Below the pieces are notes generated by a model. That model did not search any database and was not told the origin of the DNA. It worked only from the letters and a program-made list of their open reading frames with translations. Positions 26,098 through 34,307 of a stretch of DNA of 64,000 nucleotides are shown here, one piece after another. The first letter of the stretch is position 1. Every line of letters begins with the position of its first letter. The position numbers and the translations under genes are program-made. This DNA is from an uncultured Selenomonadaceae bacterium (GTDB lineage Bacteria > Bacillota > Negativicutes > Selenomonadales > Selenomonadaceae), in contig CAJOCQ010000002.1 in assembly GCA_905233135.1 (NCBI GenBank), positions 62,001 through 126,000 on the forward strand, read 5' to 3'.

Positions 26098-26135
26098 GGG
26101 GATAGCCGACAGGGAAAAGCCGGCTATCCTTTTTT
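26098..26135 (+). terminator. Terminator of the small peptide transcript
   Basis: GGATAGCCG and CGGCTATCC form a 9-bp stem followed by six T. The left part, GGGGATAGCCGACA (26098-26111), also complements the leader TGTCGGCTTTCCCC (25936-25949) at 13 of 14 positions, so two folds compete. Confidence 0.8.
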
Positions 26136-26153
26136 ATTTCAAAGAACTTTTCT

Positions 26154-26177
26154 TAAAAAGCCGTAGAAACTACGGCT
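26154..26177 (-). terminator. Terminator after the restriction-modification gene
   Basis: AGCCGTAG-AAA-CTACGGCT is a perfect 8-bp stem with a T run on the minus strand, about 95 bp beyond the stop of the MmeI-like gene. Confidence 0.7.
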
Positions 26178-26273
26178 CAAAAAAACTAAATTCTTGGGGC
26201 GAGTCGACGTGCTAAAGTCAACAGCCTTATTTTGTTTTCAAAAATCTTACGCTGAAATTATAGCCGCAATTTT

Positions 26274-28973
26274 TCATTTAGTCAACTGCAAATATTTTTT
26301 CATAAGCGCGGAAACTATTTCCGCTTCGCTGAAATCTGCGCGAAAACCGTACGCCGCCATAACTGCCGCGTCGTTTTCTGCGTGCGCGCGCCGCAATTCC
26401 AAAGGCATTAATGTTTCATCGTACAAATCAGCCAATGTTGAATCGGGATATTTCGCCCGCGCGTCCAAGATTTTTTGCGCCGTCATTTCTATTTTTGTGC
26501 GCTGCTCTTCGCTCGGCTCGCACCATACAAAATTATTGTATACTATCTGCTTTGAATATCTGTAGCGCATTTCTAAACGCCCTGCTACTTCCCGCATCCA
26601 CGCCATATGCACTTTTGAAGTTAACACGCCAAATTCATATAGCCCCGCGTTCGGAATTATTTGCACGGCATTTGTAACAATATTATCTGCGGAATTTGAA
26701 TAACCAATCGGCATATAGTAACGTTTTTCTGAAGAAATAACAGGCATAATTAAAAAATTTTTCGGGTTGTGTAAATCTCTAAATAAAGTTGGTCTGTTCG
26801 CCAAATTTTTATAACTGCTGTTTAAACGATATTCACGAACAGCCTTAACGCGCTTATAAACGAGCGGCATATTTTTAATTTCATTGGGCGTTGCGCCAAC
26901 TAACCAAAGGCAATATCTTTTTTTGCCGTTAATAAATTCTTCAGAGCCAATTAAATTTTTAATAAATTTTTTTGCGGCGGGTTCTTTCTTAATAAAATTT
27001 TCGTAGTCTTCAGCTTCAATAATTAAATTGCCGTAATCTGCAACTACGTTACCATTTTGCATTTTTGGAACATTGCAAAGCGGATTAGTACGATTTTTTA
27101 TAAAAATATTCGGCGCGTCCTTCAAATAGAAATTAATATTTTCTGCAACAATTTTATCTTCGCCGTCGAAAATAATTTTTGGCGCGTCATTTTGAAAATT
27201 GCTGAAACCTATAATGACGCAATGAACCGCCGCCATTCCTACAGATTCACTTTGCCATTTGAAAGTACGATAAGCAAAATTAATTTCTATAGGCAAATTT
27301 TCCCAAATAGCGGCAACTTGTTCGCCCTGCGTGATTGAATTTGTTGAAACAAAGGCGCAAAAAATTTTCTTGCCTCGAATAAATTCGGCGGCTTTTGCGT
27401 ACCAACAAGCAACGTAGTCAACGTCTTTGTAATCGAAAAAATACGAAATATCTTCGACTTGTTCGGCAGTGCGAAAACGCCGCCCGACAAAGGGCGGGTT
27501 GCCCATAATGTAGTTTAAATCGTTGGGCAGAATATCTTTCCAATCGAGGCGCAGGGCGTTACCTTCAAAAATATTTGCGTAGGATTTGAGCGGCAAAAAA
27601 TCTAAATCGCGTTTAATAATTTCCTGCGTTTGTTGAATCATTTGCAATTCGGAAATCCAAAGGGCAGTCTTGGCGACGGCAACGGCGAAGTCGTTAATTT
27701 CGACGCCGTAAAATTGATTGATAGAAACTTTGACGGGATTTTCAATAAGTTCGCCCGTTTGAATTTGCGTGCCGAACAATTCTTTCAAAATATCGTTTTC
27801 GAGGCGACGCAGTGATAAAAAAGTTTCAGTCAAGAAATTGCCGCTGCCGCAAGCGGGGTCGAAGAATTTTAACTGCGAAATTTTATCTTGCAGTTGAAGG
27901 AGCTTTTTATTTTTGTTTCTTGTAGAAGATTTAACAGCATTAAATTCAGCCTTGAGGGCGTCAAGAAACAGGGGGTCAATAACTTTATGAATATTTTTCA
28001 CGCTTGTATAGTGCATACCGCCTGCGCGGCGCGTATCGGGGTTTAAAGTGTCTTCAAAAATTGCGCCGAAAATCGGCGGGGAAATTCCATCCCAATTAAA
28101 TTCGCCCGCCTCGTCAATTAAAAGTCGCTTAATCGTGAAATTGAATTGCGGAATAATAATTTCGCCGTCAAAAAGTCCGCCGTTGACGTAGGGGAAAATT
28201 TTGAGTTCGTCCGAAAGGTAGGGGTCGCGCAGATTTTCGGGCGTGTTCAAAACTTTAAACAGCTCAATTAAATCTTGGCGCATTCTGTCAGATTTTGACT
28301 TTTGCAGATAATCACAAAAAATTTTGTGCTTGCCGAAAATCCCCGCGCTTTCAGCATAAAAGCAGAAAACCAAACGCACGCAGAGTTTGTTTAAACTTTG
28401 CAAAGTTTCCGCGCTGTCGGGATTAATGCATTGGTCTTTGAGCGCGTCATAGATTTTGCCGACAAGTTCGCCCGCCTTGATTGAAATTTCTTCTTCGCGG
28501 CGCACTCTATTTTTTTCTGCGTCAATTAGAAACTCGAAGGCGTGAAATTGTTGGGGCAATTCTTCCAACAAAATTTTGACAGGTTCGCCGAGCGTCTGCA
28601 TATCGTAAATATAAAATTCGGCGAAATTTGAAGTAACAATCCAACGCGGGTGCATATCGAGCGGCAAGCCTGCAATATATTTTTGCGCCTGTTCATAGGG
28701 CGTTAAAGTTGAGCCGTCAGATTGCAAAATTTCCGCGTCAAGATTTTTATTCAAAGATTTTTGCTCAATGATAACTTTTGAATCTTGGAGGTAGGCGTCA
28801 ATAGAATTTGTAGTCTTTTTAACTTTAACAGGTTTTTCAAATTCAATAAAATCGTCGGGGTTGGAAACTTTCAGCACGTCGCGCAGGAATTGCAGCCAAA
28901 ATTTTTGAGTGTCGCCCTTTTCGTAGCCGTGATTTTTCCATTTTAGTACAAATTTTCTAATAGCATAATCCAT
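26274..28973 (-). CDS. MmeI-like type II restriction-modification enzyme (fused nuclease and methyltransferase)
   Basis: Single-chain restriction and modification protein, 899 aa, close to MmeI length. The N-terminal domain carries a PD-ExK-like pattern (DAYLQDSKVIIEQKS, about residues 57-71). A helical spacer follows to about residue 330. The adenine-methyltransferase core has FDPACGSGNFLTETFLSLRR (AdoMet site, about residue 375) and the catalytic NPPF (YIMGNPPFVGRRF, about residue 505). The C-terminal part should hold target recognition. It starts at ATG after CAGGAGAA. It lies 17 bp after the ABC ATPase gene and shares its strand. The nuclease activity is an inference; some relatives only methylate. 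Confidence 0.87.
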   Translation of the reverse strand: MDYAIRKFVLKWKNHGYEKGDTQKFWLQFLRDVLKVSNPDDFIEFEKPVKVKKTTNSIDAYLQDSKVIIEQKSLNKNLDAEILQSDGSTLTPYEQAQKYIAGLPLDMHPRWIVTSNFAEFYIYDMQTLGEPVKILLEELPQQFHAFEFLIDAEKNRVRREEEISIKAGELVGKIYDALKDQCINPDSAETLQSLNKLCVRLVFCFYAESAGIFGKHKIFCDYLQKSKSDRMRQDLIELFKVLNTPENLRDPYLSDELKIFPYVNGGLFDGEIIIPQFNFTIKRLLIDEAGEFNWDGISPPIFGAIFEDTLNPDTRRAGGMHYTSVKNIHKVIDPLFLDALKAEFNAVKSSTRNKNKKLLQLQDKISQLKFFDPACGSGNFLTETFLSLRRLENDILKELFGTQIQTGELIENPVKVSINQFYGVEINDFAVAVAKTALWISELQMIQQTQEIIKRDLDFLPLKSYANIFEGNALRLDWKDILPNDLNYIMGNPPFVGRRFRTAEQVEDISYFFDYKDVDYVACWYAKAAEFIRGKKIFCAFVSTNSITQGEQVAAIWENLPIEINFAYRTFKWQSESVGMAAVHCVIIGFSNFQNDAPKIIFDGEDKIVAENINFYLKDAPNIFIKNRTNPLCNVPKMQNGNVVADYGNLIIEAEDYENFIKKEPAAKKFIKNLIGSEEFINGKKRYCLWLVGATPNEIKNMPLVYKRVKAVREYRLNSSYKNLANRPTLFRDLHNPKNFLIMPVISSEKRYYMPIGYSNSADNIVTNAVQIIPNAGLYEFGVLTSKVHMAWMREVAGRLEMRYRYSKQIVYNNFVWCEPSEEQRTKIEMTAQKILDARAKYPDSTLADLYDETLMPLELRRAHAENDAAVMAAYGFRADFSEAEIVSALMKKYLQLTK

Positions 28974-28990
28974 AATAAATTCTCCTGCAA

Positions 28991-29704
28991 TTAAACAATG
29001 TCAATTTTTTCTGTAGTTTGCGCAGTGATAATATCTTTGGTAATTTTGCCGTCCTTAACCAAAATTTGGCGGTCGGCGGCTTGTGCAATATCTGGCTCGT
29101 GCGTAACGATAATTATTGTGGAGCCGGTTGAATGTAAATCTCTGAAAATCTGCATAATTTCCAGCGTTGATTTAGTATCTAAATTGCCCGTCGGTTCGTC
29201 CGCCAAAATTATTGCAGGTTTCATAGCTATTGCGCGCGCTATTGCTACGCGCTGCCTTTGCCCGCCTGAAAGTTCGCTCGGCAAATGTTCTGCTCTGTCT
29301 GCAAGCGAAACTTTTTCCAATGCTTCAATAGCCATTGCGCGGCGTTGGCTTTTAGAAATTCCCGCGTACACGGCGGGCAATTCCACATTTTCCAAGCTTG
29401 TCAATTTCGGCAACAAGTTAAAAGTTTGATAAACAAAGCCGATAGTTTTATTGCGAATCCCCGCCAATTCGTCATCAGAAAGTTTGCTGACTTCCTTTTC
29501 TAAAAGTTTGTAGGAGCCTTCAGTTGGTCTGTCGAGGCAGCCTAAAATATTCATAAGCGTAGATTTCCCCGAGCCCGAAGGTCCCATTAACGCTACAAAT
29601 TCGCCCTCGTCAATTTTTAAATCGACGCCGTTTAGCGCGGCGACAATTTCACTGCCCATTTTGTAAAGTTTTTTAACGCCCGTAATTGTGACAACGTTTA
29701 GCAA
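28991..29704 (-). CDS. MacB/LolD-type ABC transporter ATP-binding protein
   Basis: ATPase subunit (237 aa). Motifs: Walker [21 protein letters not shown], signature [17 protein letters not shown], Walker [16 protein letters not shown] and the switch His in [13 protein letters not shown] and the family length point to the lipoprotein/macrolide-exporter class that pairs with MacB-type permeases. A TTG start at 29704 is preferred because GGCGGTGAT lies just before it; a GTG at 29713 falls within that site. The likely permease is 3 kb away on the opposite strand. Confidence 0.9.
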   Translation of the reverse strand: MLNVVTITGVKKLYKMGSEIVAALNGVDLKIDEGEFVALMGPSGSGKSTLMNILGCLDRPTEGSYKLLEKEVSKLSDDELAGIRNKTIGFVYQTFNLLPKLTSLENVELPAVYAGISKSQRRAMAIEALEKVSLADRAEHLPSELSGGQRQRVAIARAIAMKPAIILADEPTGNLDTKSTLEIMQIFRDLHSTGSTIIIVTHEPDIAQAADRQILVKDGKITKDIITAQTTEKIDIV

Positions 29705-29752
29705 ATTTATCACCGCCCGAATTTATTTTAAAAGATTTTACCACAAAAAAAT

Positions 29753-29781
29753 TTGGAATAAAATCCTTGACGTGATATAAT
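29753..29781 (+). promoter_or_regulatory. Promoter of the tatA-met operon
   Basis: TTGGAA, a 17-bp spacer and TATAAT preceded by TGA (extended -10), 25 bp before the tatA start. No S-box riboswitch or other attenuator fits in the short leader. Confidence 0.75.
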
Positions 29782-29805
29782 TCGGCGGCGAAAGGATTGG
29801 TTAAA

Positions 29806-30318
29806 ATGTTTGGAATCGGTATGGGCGAATTTATTTTAATATTAATAGTAGGGCTGATAATTTTCGGACCAAAAAATTTGCCTGAAGTCGGCAAAACTTT
29901 GGGCAAAGGTTTAAGGGAATTTCGCAAGGCGCAGGCGGCACTTTCAGCAACTTTGGAAGAATCAGCAAACGAAACGCCGAAAAATTCTGCGGAAGAAGTT
30001 AAACCCGCCGAAAAAAAATCTGCTACAGTTGACAACGTTATTAACGCGGCGAATGAAAATCCTATTCCAAAAGAAATTTATACAGGTACAAAAATTGACG
30101 GCGCGGAAAAAATTTCAGTCGAAAAAGAACCTGCGCGAGCTACAGTTGATGACGTGATTAACGCGGCTAAAGAAAATCCTGTTCCAAAAGAAATTTATAC
30201 AGGCGCAAAAACTGACGGCGCAGAAAAAGTTTCAGTCGAAAAAAAATCTACAACTGTTGATGACGTTATTAACGCGGCTAAAGAAAATCCCGCCTTCAAA
30301 GAGGAGAAACGAAATTGA
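29806..30318 (+). CDS. tatA: TatA/TatB-type twin-arginine translocase subunit with repeat tail
   Basis: Forms the pore or adaptor of the Tat pathway for folded proteins. ATG at 29806 follows AAAGGA at good spacing; an in-frame TTG upstream overlaps that site. Residues 1-45 are a typical TatA head: helix GEFILILIVGLIIFGPKNLP, then amphipathic VGKTLGKGLREFRKA. After about residue 70 the tail has two and a half copies of a 38-39-residue repeat built on TVDDVINAAKENPVPKEIYT. The tail is charged and probably extended. The stop overlaps the metN start (TTGA). No tatC is seen nearby. Joining a methionine transporter operon is unusual. Confidence 0.88.
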   Translation: MFGIGMGEFILILIVGLIIFGPKNLPEVGKTLGKGLREFRKAQAALSATLEESANETPKNSAEEVKPAEKKSATVDNVINAANENPIPKEIYTGTKIDGAEKISVEKEPARATVDDVINAAKENPVPKEIYTGAKTDGAEKVSVEKKSTTVDDVINAAKENPAFKEEKRN

Positions 30319-31376
30319 TTAAACTTTCAAACATAGAAAAAATTTATGATTCGCCCGCAGGAAAAGTCCACGCGCTGAAAGGTATTAATTTAGAAATTGC
30401 GAAGGGCGAAATTTACGGGATAATAGGATTGAGCGGCGCGGGCAAATCTACGCTTGTACGCTGCATTAATATGCTTGAACGTCCTACCGCCGGCAGTGTT
30501 TTGGTTGACGGCAAGGAAATGACTAAATTAAATGAATCCGAACTGCGCGAGGCGCGAAAAAATATCGGTATGATTTTCCAACATTTTAACTTGTTGAGTT
30601 CTGCAACGGTTTATGAAAATATCGCCTTCCCTTTGACATTATCAAAAGTTCCCGCCGCCGAAATTCAAAAAAAAGTTAATCCGCTTTTAGAATTGGTAGG
30701 ATTGAAAGATAAAGCTAACCAATACCCCGCGCAACTTTCGGGCGGACAAAAACAGCGCGTAGGAATTGCGCGCGCCCTTGCAAGCGACCCAAAAATTTTG
30801 CTCTGCGACGAGGCAACAAGCGCACTTGACCCGCAAACTACAAAATCTATTCTTGATTTAATTAAAGTTATCAATGAGAATTTCTCATTAACCGTTGTCA
30901 TAATTACGCACGAAATGCAGGTTATCAAGGAAATTTGCGACAAGGTTGCAGTAATTTCTAACGGCGTAATTGCGGAGCGCGGCGCGGTTTTAGATATTTT
31001 TACGAATCCTCAACAGCCAATTACAAAAGAATTTATCAGCGTCCTTTTGTCGAACGAATTACCCGCCGCCTTTCGCGGCAATGAAATTTCTCAAGTTAAA
31101 ACCGAAGGCAGTTTGTTACTTTTGCGCTTGATATTTTTGGGCGAAAGTGCAGATGACCCTGTTATTTCGCAAATGCTTAGAAATTGTGCGGGCGTTGAAT
31201 GTACAATGCTTTTCGGCAATTTGGACGAAATTCACGGCGTACCCTTCGGGCGGTTTATCGTAGGTTTAAGCGGCGAAGAAAATTCTATTCAAAGTGCGCT
31301 GGAATTTTTGCGCGGTAAAGATGTGCGCGTGGAGGTGATTGGCTATGTCAAGCGAAATAATCCCGCTTTTAACTAA
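30315..31376 (+). CDS. metN: Methionine ABC transporter ATP-binding protein
   Basis: ATPase of the MetNIQ D/L-methionine importer, 353 aa. Walker A GLSGAGKSTLVRCINMLERP, signature LSGGQKQRVGIARAL, Walker B ILLCDEATSALDP. The C-terminal NIL domain (about residues 260-345) is the methionine-sensing domain typical of MetN, ending near VEVIGYVKRNNPAFN. The start is a TTG overlapping the tatA stop by 4 bp, with GAGGAG upstream. It overlaps metI by 32 bp. Confidence 0.95.
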   Translation: MIKLSNIEKIYDSPAGKVHALKGINLEIAKGEIYGIIGLSGAGKSTLVRCINMLERPTAGSVLVDGKEMTKLNESELREARKNIGMIFQHFNLLSSATVYENIAFPLTLSKVPAAEIQKKVNPLLELVGLKDKANQYPAQLSGGQKQRVGIARALASDPKILLCDEATSALDPQTTKSILDLIKVINENFSLTVVIITHEMQVIKEICDKVAVISNGVIAERGAVLDIFTNPQQPITKEFISVLLSNELPAAFRGNEISQVKTEGSLLLLRLIFLGESADDPVISQMLRNCAGVECTMLFGNLDEIHGVPFGRFIVGLSGEENSIQSALEFLRGKDVRVEVIGYVKRNNPAFN

Positions 31377-31998
31377 GGCACTCGGCGAAACAGTTTATAT
31401 GGTTTTAGTTTCAATGTTGCTTGCGTCAATAATCGGCGTGCCGCTAGGCGTGTTACTTCATACGACGGACAAGGGGCAAATTTTGGAAAGTCCAACGTTA
31501 AATAAAATCGTAGGCTCAATCGTAAATGCATTGCGCTCGATACCGTTTATAATTTTAATGGTTGCAATAATTCCGTTCACAAGGTTTTTGGTAGGAAGTG
31601 CAATAGGTACAACGGCGGCGATAGTTCCATTGGTAGTTGCGTCAATTCCATTCATAGGGCGGCAAGTTGAAACTTCGCTTAAAGAAGTTCCTGCAGGCTT
31701 AGTCGAGGCGGCTCTGTCAATGGGCGCGACACCAACGCAAATTATTTCAAAAGTTTTGTTGCCTGAAGCAATGCCTTCAATCGTTTCGCAGTTGACAACG
31801 GTTATAATTGCGCTTGTCGGCGAATCTGCAATGGCGGGCGCAATAGGCGGCGGCGGATTGGGAGATTTAGCTATTAGGTACGGTTATCAAAGATTCCGCC
31901 CTGAAGTTATGCTTGCAACGGTTGTAATTTTAATTGTGCTTGTGCAAGTTGTTCAATTTTTGGGGAATACTTTAGCCAAGCGTTTGAATAAGCGTTAA
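31345..31998 (+). CDS. metI: Methionine ABC transporter permease
   Basis: Permease of the methionine importer, 217 aa, with five or six hydrophobic segments. The EAA-type coupling loop is visible as VEAALSMGATPTQIISKVLL, and the start (LLTKALGETVYMVLVSMLLA) is family-typical. ATG at 31345 follows a perfect GGAGGTGAT; a TTG two codons earlier is too close to it. The Shine-Dalgarno sequence lies inside metN, so translation is coupled. Confidence 0.95.
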   Translation: MSSEIIPLLTKALGETVYMVLVSMLLASIIGVPLGVLLHTTDKGQILESPTLNKIVGSIVNALRSIPFIILMVAIIPFTRFLVGSAIGTTAAIVPLVVASIPFIGRQVETSLKEVPAGLVEAALSMGATPTQIISKVLLPEAMPSIVSQLTTVIIALVGESAMAGAIGGGGLGDLAIRYGYQRFRPEVMLATVVILIVLVQVVQFLGNTLAKRLNKR

Positions 31999-32065
31999 AA
32001 AAATTTTTAATCTTTTAAAATGTACTATCATACCGCTTGACACCTATAAACAAGGAGTTCAATAA

Positions 32066-32908
32066 ATGATAAAAATTTCAGTCATACATACAGGCAAAGT
32101 TTATGTATCGCCCGCGCTGCCTTTCAAAGATTCTGTAAAAAATCCCAATCCCTTCCAACTTTCGCTGCTGTCATTGTACGGGCGCAAAAACAGAATTTGG
32201 TTGCCTGTCTCTGCGTATTTGATTGAACACCCGAAGGGCTTATTGCTTTTTGATACGGGCTGGAGCCGCGAAGTTTCTCCGCGCGGAGAATATGACAGAA
32301 TCGCGCAGGTTAAACATATGGGCGTTGGACATTTTTTGTTGAATCAGGCACTTTTGCCGCAGGGCGAAGCGTTGGTTGAACAGCTTGCAGAAAAAAATAT
32401 TTTGCCGTCAAATATCGACTGCGTGATAATGTCGCACTTGCATACGGACCACGCAAGCGGCTTAAGGCAACTTGTCGGCGCAAAAAGATTTTTGGTAAGC
32501 GCGCCCGAACTCGATGACACTAAAAAATTTCCTATTCGTTACGTTGCGTCAATGTGGGAAGGAATTAATTTTGAAACTTTTGATTTTGCAGAAACGGGCG
32601 CGGGACCTGTCGGAAAAAGTTTTGATTTTTTCGGCGACGGCACAGTTGAACTTATAAATATTCCGGGACATACAAGCGGCTTGGCGGCTATGAAAATTTC
32701 AAACGGCGATAAATTTGTTTTGCTTTTTTCGGACGGCGGCTACGCCGAAAAATCTTGGAAGGAAGAAATTCCGCCCGGTACTGCCCTTGACGAAAATTTA
32801 TCTTTAAAATCCTTGCAATGGATTTCAAAAGTTAGTAAAATGTCAAATTGTGTAGAGTCTTTGGCGAATCACGACCAAAATATTATTCCGCACGAAATTA
32901 TTATTTAA
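32066..32908 (+). CDS. Metallo-beta-lactamase-fold hydrolase, AHL-lactonase-like
   Basis: 280 aa. The zinc site reads SHLHTDHASG (H-x-H-x-D-H), with a later His in IPGHTSG, an Asp in LLFSDGGY and a C-terminal His in NHDQN. Together these match the N-acyl-homoserine-lactonase-like branch more than glyoxalase II. It starts at ATG after AAGGAG. It sits between metI and metQ with the same direction and short gaps, so it is probably co-expressed with methionine uptake. A lactone, thiolactone or other ester is a possible substrate; quorum quenching is not shown. Confidence 0.8.
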   Translation: MIKISVIHTGKVYVSPALPFKDSVKNPNPFQLSLLSLYGRKNRIWLPVSAYLIEHPKGLLLFDTGWSREVSPRGEYDRIAQVKHMGVGHFLLNQALLPQGEALVEQLAEKNILPSNIDCVIMSHLHTDHASGLRQLVGAKRFLVSAPELDDTKKFPIRYVASMWEGINFETFDFAETGAGPVGKSFDFFGDGTVELINIPGHTSGLAAMKISNGDKFVLLFSDGGYAEKSWKEEIPPGTALDENLSLKSLQWISKVSKMSNCVESLANHDQNIIPHEIII

Positions 32909-32923
32909 TCGGAGGTTTTCCAC

Positions 32924-33760
32924 ATGAAAAAAAGTTTCTTGGCAATGTTGGGACTAGCCGTAAGTTTAGTTTTTACGGGTTGCGGCGGCGGCGATACTTC
33001 TTCGCCCGCAAGCAACAACAACGCAACTTCAAATGCTGCCGCTACAATTAAAATTGGTGCAACGCCCGTACCGCATTCGGAAATTTTGGAAGAAATTAAA
33101 GCCGACTTGAAAGAAAAAAATATCACGCTTGAAATTGTCGAATTTAACGATTACGTTCAGCCGAATATTGCACTCAACGACAAAGAACTTGACGCCAATT
33201 TTTTCCAGCATGAACCTTACCTCAATGATTTTGTTAAAGAACATACCGAAATGAAAATTAAAAGCGCGGGCGGCGTCCACGTCGAACCAATGGGAATTTA
33301 TTCCTCAAAAATCAAAAAGCTTGACGAGTTGCCTTTTGGTGCAACTGTTTCAATTCCCAATGACGCTACAAACGGCGGGCGCGCACTTTTGCTCCTTGAA
33401 AAGGCGGGCTTAATTACCCTGCGCGAAGGCGTCAAAGAAATGGCGACTGTTCAAGATATTATCAGCAACAACAATGATCTTCACATTCAGGAAATTGAAG
33501 CGGCGCAACTTCCGCGCACGCTCGATGACGTTGATATTTCGGTTATCAATACCAACTTTGCAATGAACGCGAATTTAAATCCCGTCAATGACGCGCTTTT
33601 CATGGAAGATAAAACTTCGCCGTATGTAAATATTATTGCTGTTCGTGACGGCGACGAAAACCGCCCCGAAATTAAAACGCTTATGCAAACTCTTCAATCC
33701 GAAAAAGTTAAAAACTTTATCAATGAAAAATACAAGGGCGCAATAGTTCCCGCCTTCTGA
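32924..33760 (+). CDS. metQ: Methionine-binding lipoprotein
   Basis: Substrate-binding lipoprotein of the NlpA/MetQ family, 278 aa. The signal peptide ends in the lipobox FTGC (Cys at about residue 20), followed by a Gly/Ser/Asn-rich linker. Family stretches: IKIGATPVPHSEILE, NFFQHEPYLNDF and SIPNDATNGGRALLLLE. It starts at ATG after CGGAGG. It ends the tatA-metN-metI-hydrolase-metQ operon and is followed by a terminator. Confidence 0.95.
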   Translation: MKKSFLAMLGLAVSLVFTGCGGGDTSSPASNNNATSNAAATIKIGATPVPHSEILEEIKADLKEKNITLEIVEFNDYVQPNIALNDKELDANFFQHEPYLNDFVKEHTEMKIKSAGGVHVEPMGIYSSKIKKLDELPFGATVSIPNDATNGGRALLLLEKAGLITLREGVKEMATVQDIISNNNDLHIQEIEAAQLPRTLDDVDISVINTNFAMNANLNPVNDALFMEDKTSPYVNIIAVRDGDENRPEIKTLMQTLQSEKVKNFINEKYKGAIVPAF

Positions 33761-33783
33761 TAAAATTTTTCTGCAAACTAAAA

Positions 33784-33822
33784 AAGGCGCGGCGTTTAAA
33801 CCGCGCTTTATTTTTTTTGTAC
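33784..33822. terminator. Bidirectional terminator between metQ and the coiled-coil gene
   Basis: GCGCGG and CCGCGC arms are flanked by A-rich DNA on the left and TTTATTTTTTTT on the right. It serves metQ (plus) and the convergent 33833-34114 gene (minus). Confidence 0.8.
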
Positions 33823-33832
33823 GGAAAAAATT

Positions 33833-34114
33833 TTACTTGAATGCTACAGCAACTATTACGGCTATTGTCATTCCGCCAATTCCGAACAATGCGCCAAGCG
33901 TTAAATTTCTGAAACTTGCAATAGAATCATCAATACGTTGATTCATTGCGTCCATACGAGTTTCCATTGCTGCCAATCTTTGTTTAGTTTCGGCGCGATC
34001 TGCGCGGCTCTCTGCAATAAAATCGTCCACTTTTTGTGAAAGTTTTTCAACCGTAATTTCAATGCTGCTTACGCGCCCTTCGAGTTTGTCAACTCTTGTT
34101 TCTAAATCTGCCAT
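33833..34114 (-). CDS. Small coiled-coil protein with C-terminal membrane anchor
   Basis: 93 aa of unknown function. ATG at 34114 follows AAAGGAGG. Residues 1-65 are heptad-rich (MADLETRVDKLEGRVSSIEI and RLAAMETRMDAMNQRIDD), predicting a coiled coil. Residues 70-92 form one hydrophobic segment (LTLGALFGIGGMTIAVIVAV). The layout resembles small phage or plasmid coiled-coil tail-anchored proteins, but I do not recognise the family. It has its own consensus promoter and a leader of about 90 nt. Confidence 0.75.
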   Translation of the reverse strand: MADLETRVDKLEGRVSSIEITVEKLSQKVDDFIAESRADRAETKQRLAAMETRMDAMNQRIDDSIASFRNLTLGALFGIGGMTIAVIVAVAFK

Positions 34115-34211
34115 TTTAAAAACCTCCTTTACAATTCCGCCGGAGTGTTTTATAATTTCTTCGTTAAATTCCGACGGTTTTATTTTGGCTGTAATTTTTT
34201 TTACCAAGTTA

Positions 34212-34240
34212 ATTATACAGCAGTGAAATAAAATCGTCAA
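34212..34240 (-). promoter_or_regulatory. Promoter of the coiled-coil protein gene
   Basis: On the minus strand, TTGACG and TATAAT are 17 bp apart. The transcript would have a leader of about 90 nt holding two similar blocks, CGTCGGAATTTA and CGGCGGAATTGT. Confidence 0.78.
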
Positions 34241-34257
34241 AAATTTTTAAGCAACAA

Positions 34258-34292
34258 AAAAGCCGTCCGCAGTTGGACGGCTTAATTTTTTT
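34258..34292 (-). terminator. Terminator after rubrerythrin
   Basis: AAGCCGTCC-GCAGTT-GGACGGCTT, a perfect 9-bp stem with A/T tracts on both sides, 16 bp beyond the rubrerythrin stop. Confidence 0.85.
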
Positions 34293-34307
34293 GGTACGAA
34301 CGAAATT

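Noticed and set aside
29705-29805. SAM riboswitch ahead of the met operon
   Set aside because: The leader from the predicted promoter is about 20 nt, too short for an S-box or similar element.
34250-34300. tRNA or small RNA gene
   Set aside because: The only strong fold is the rubrerythrin terminator hairpin; no cloverleaf or CCA end. No tRNA or rRNA was found anywhere in the window.
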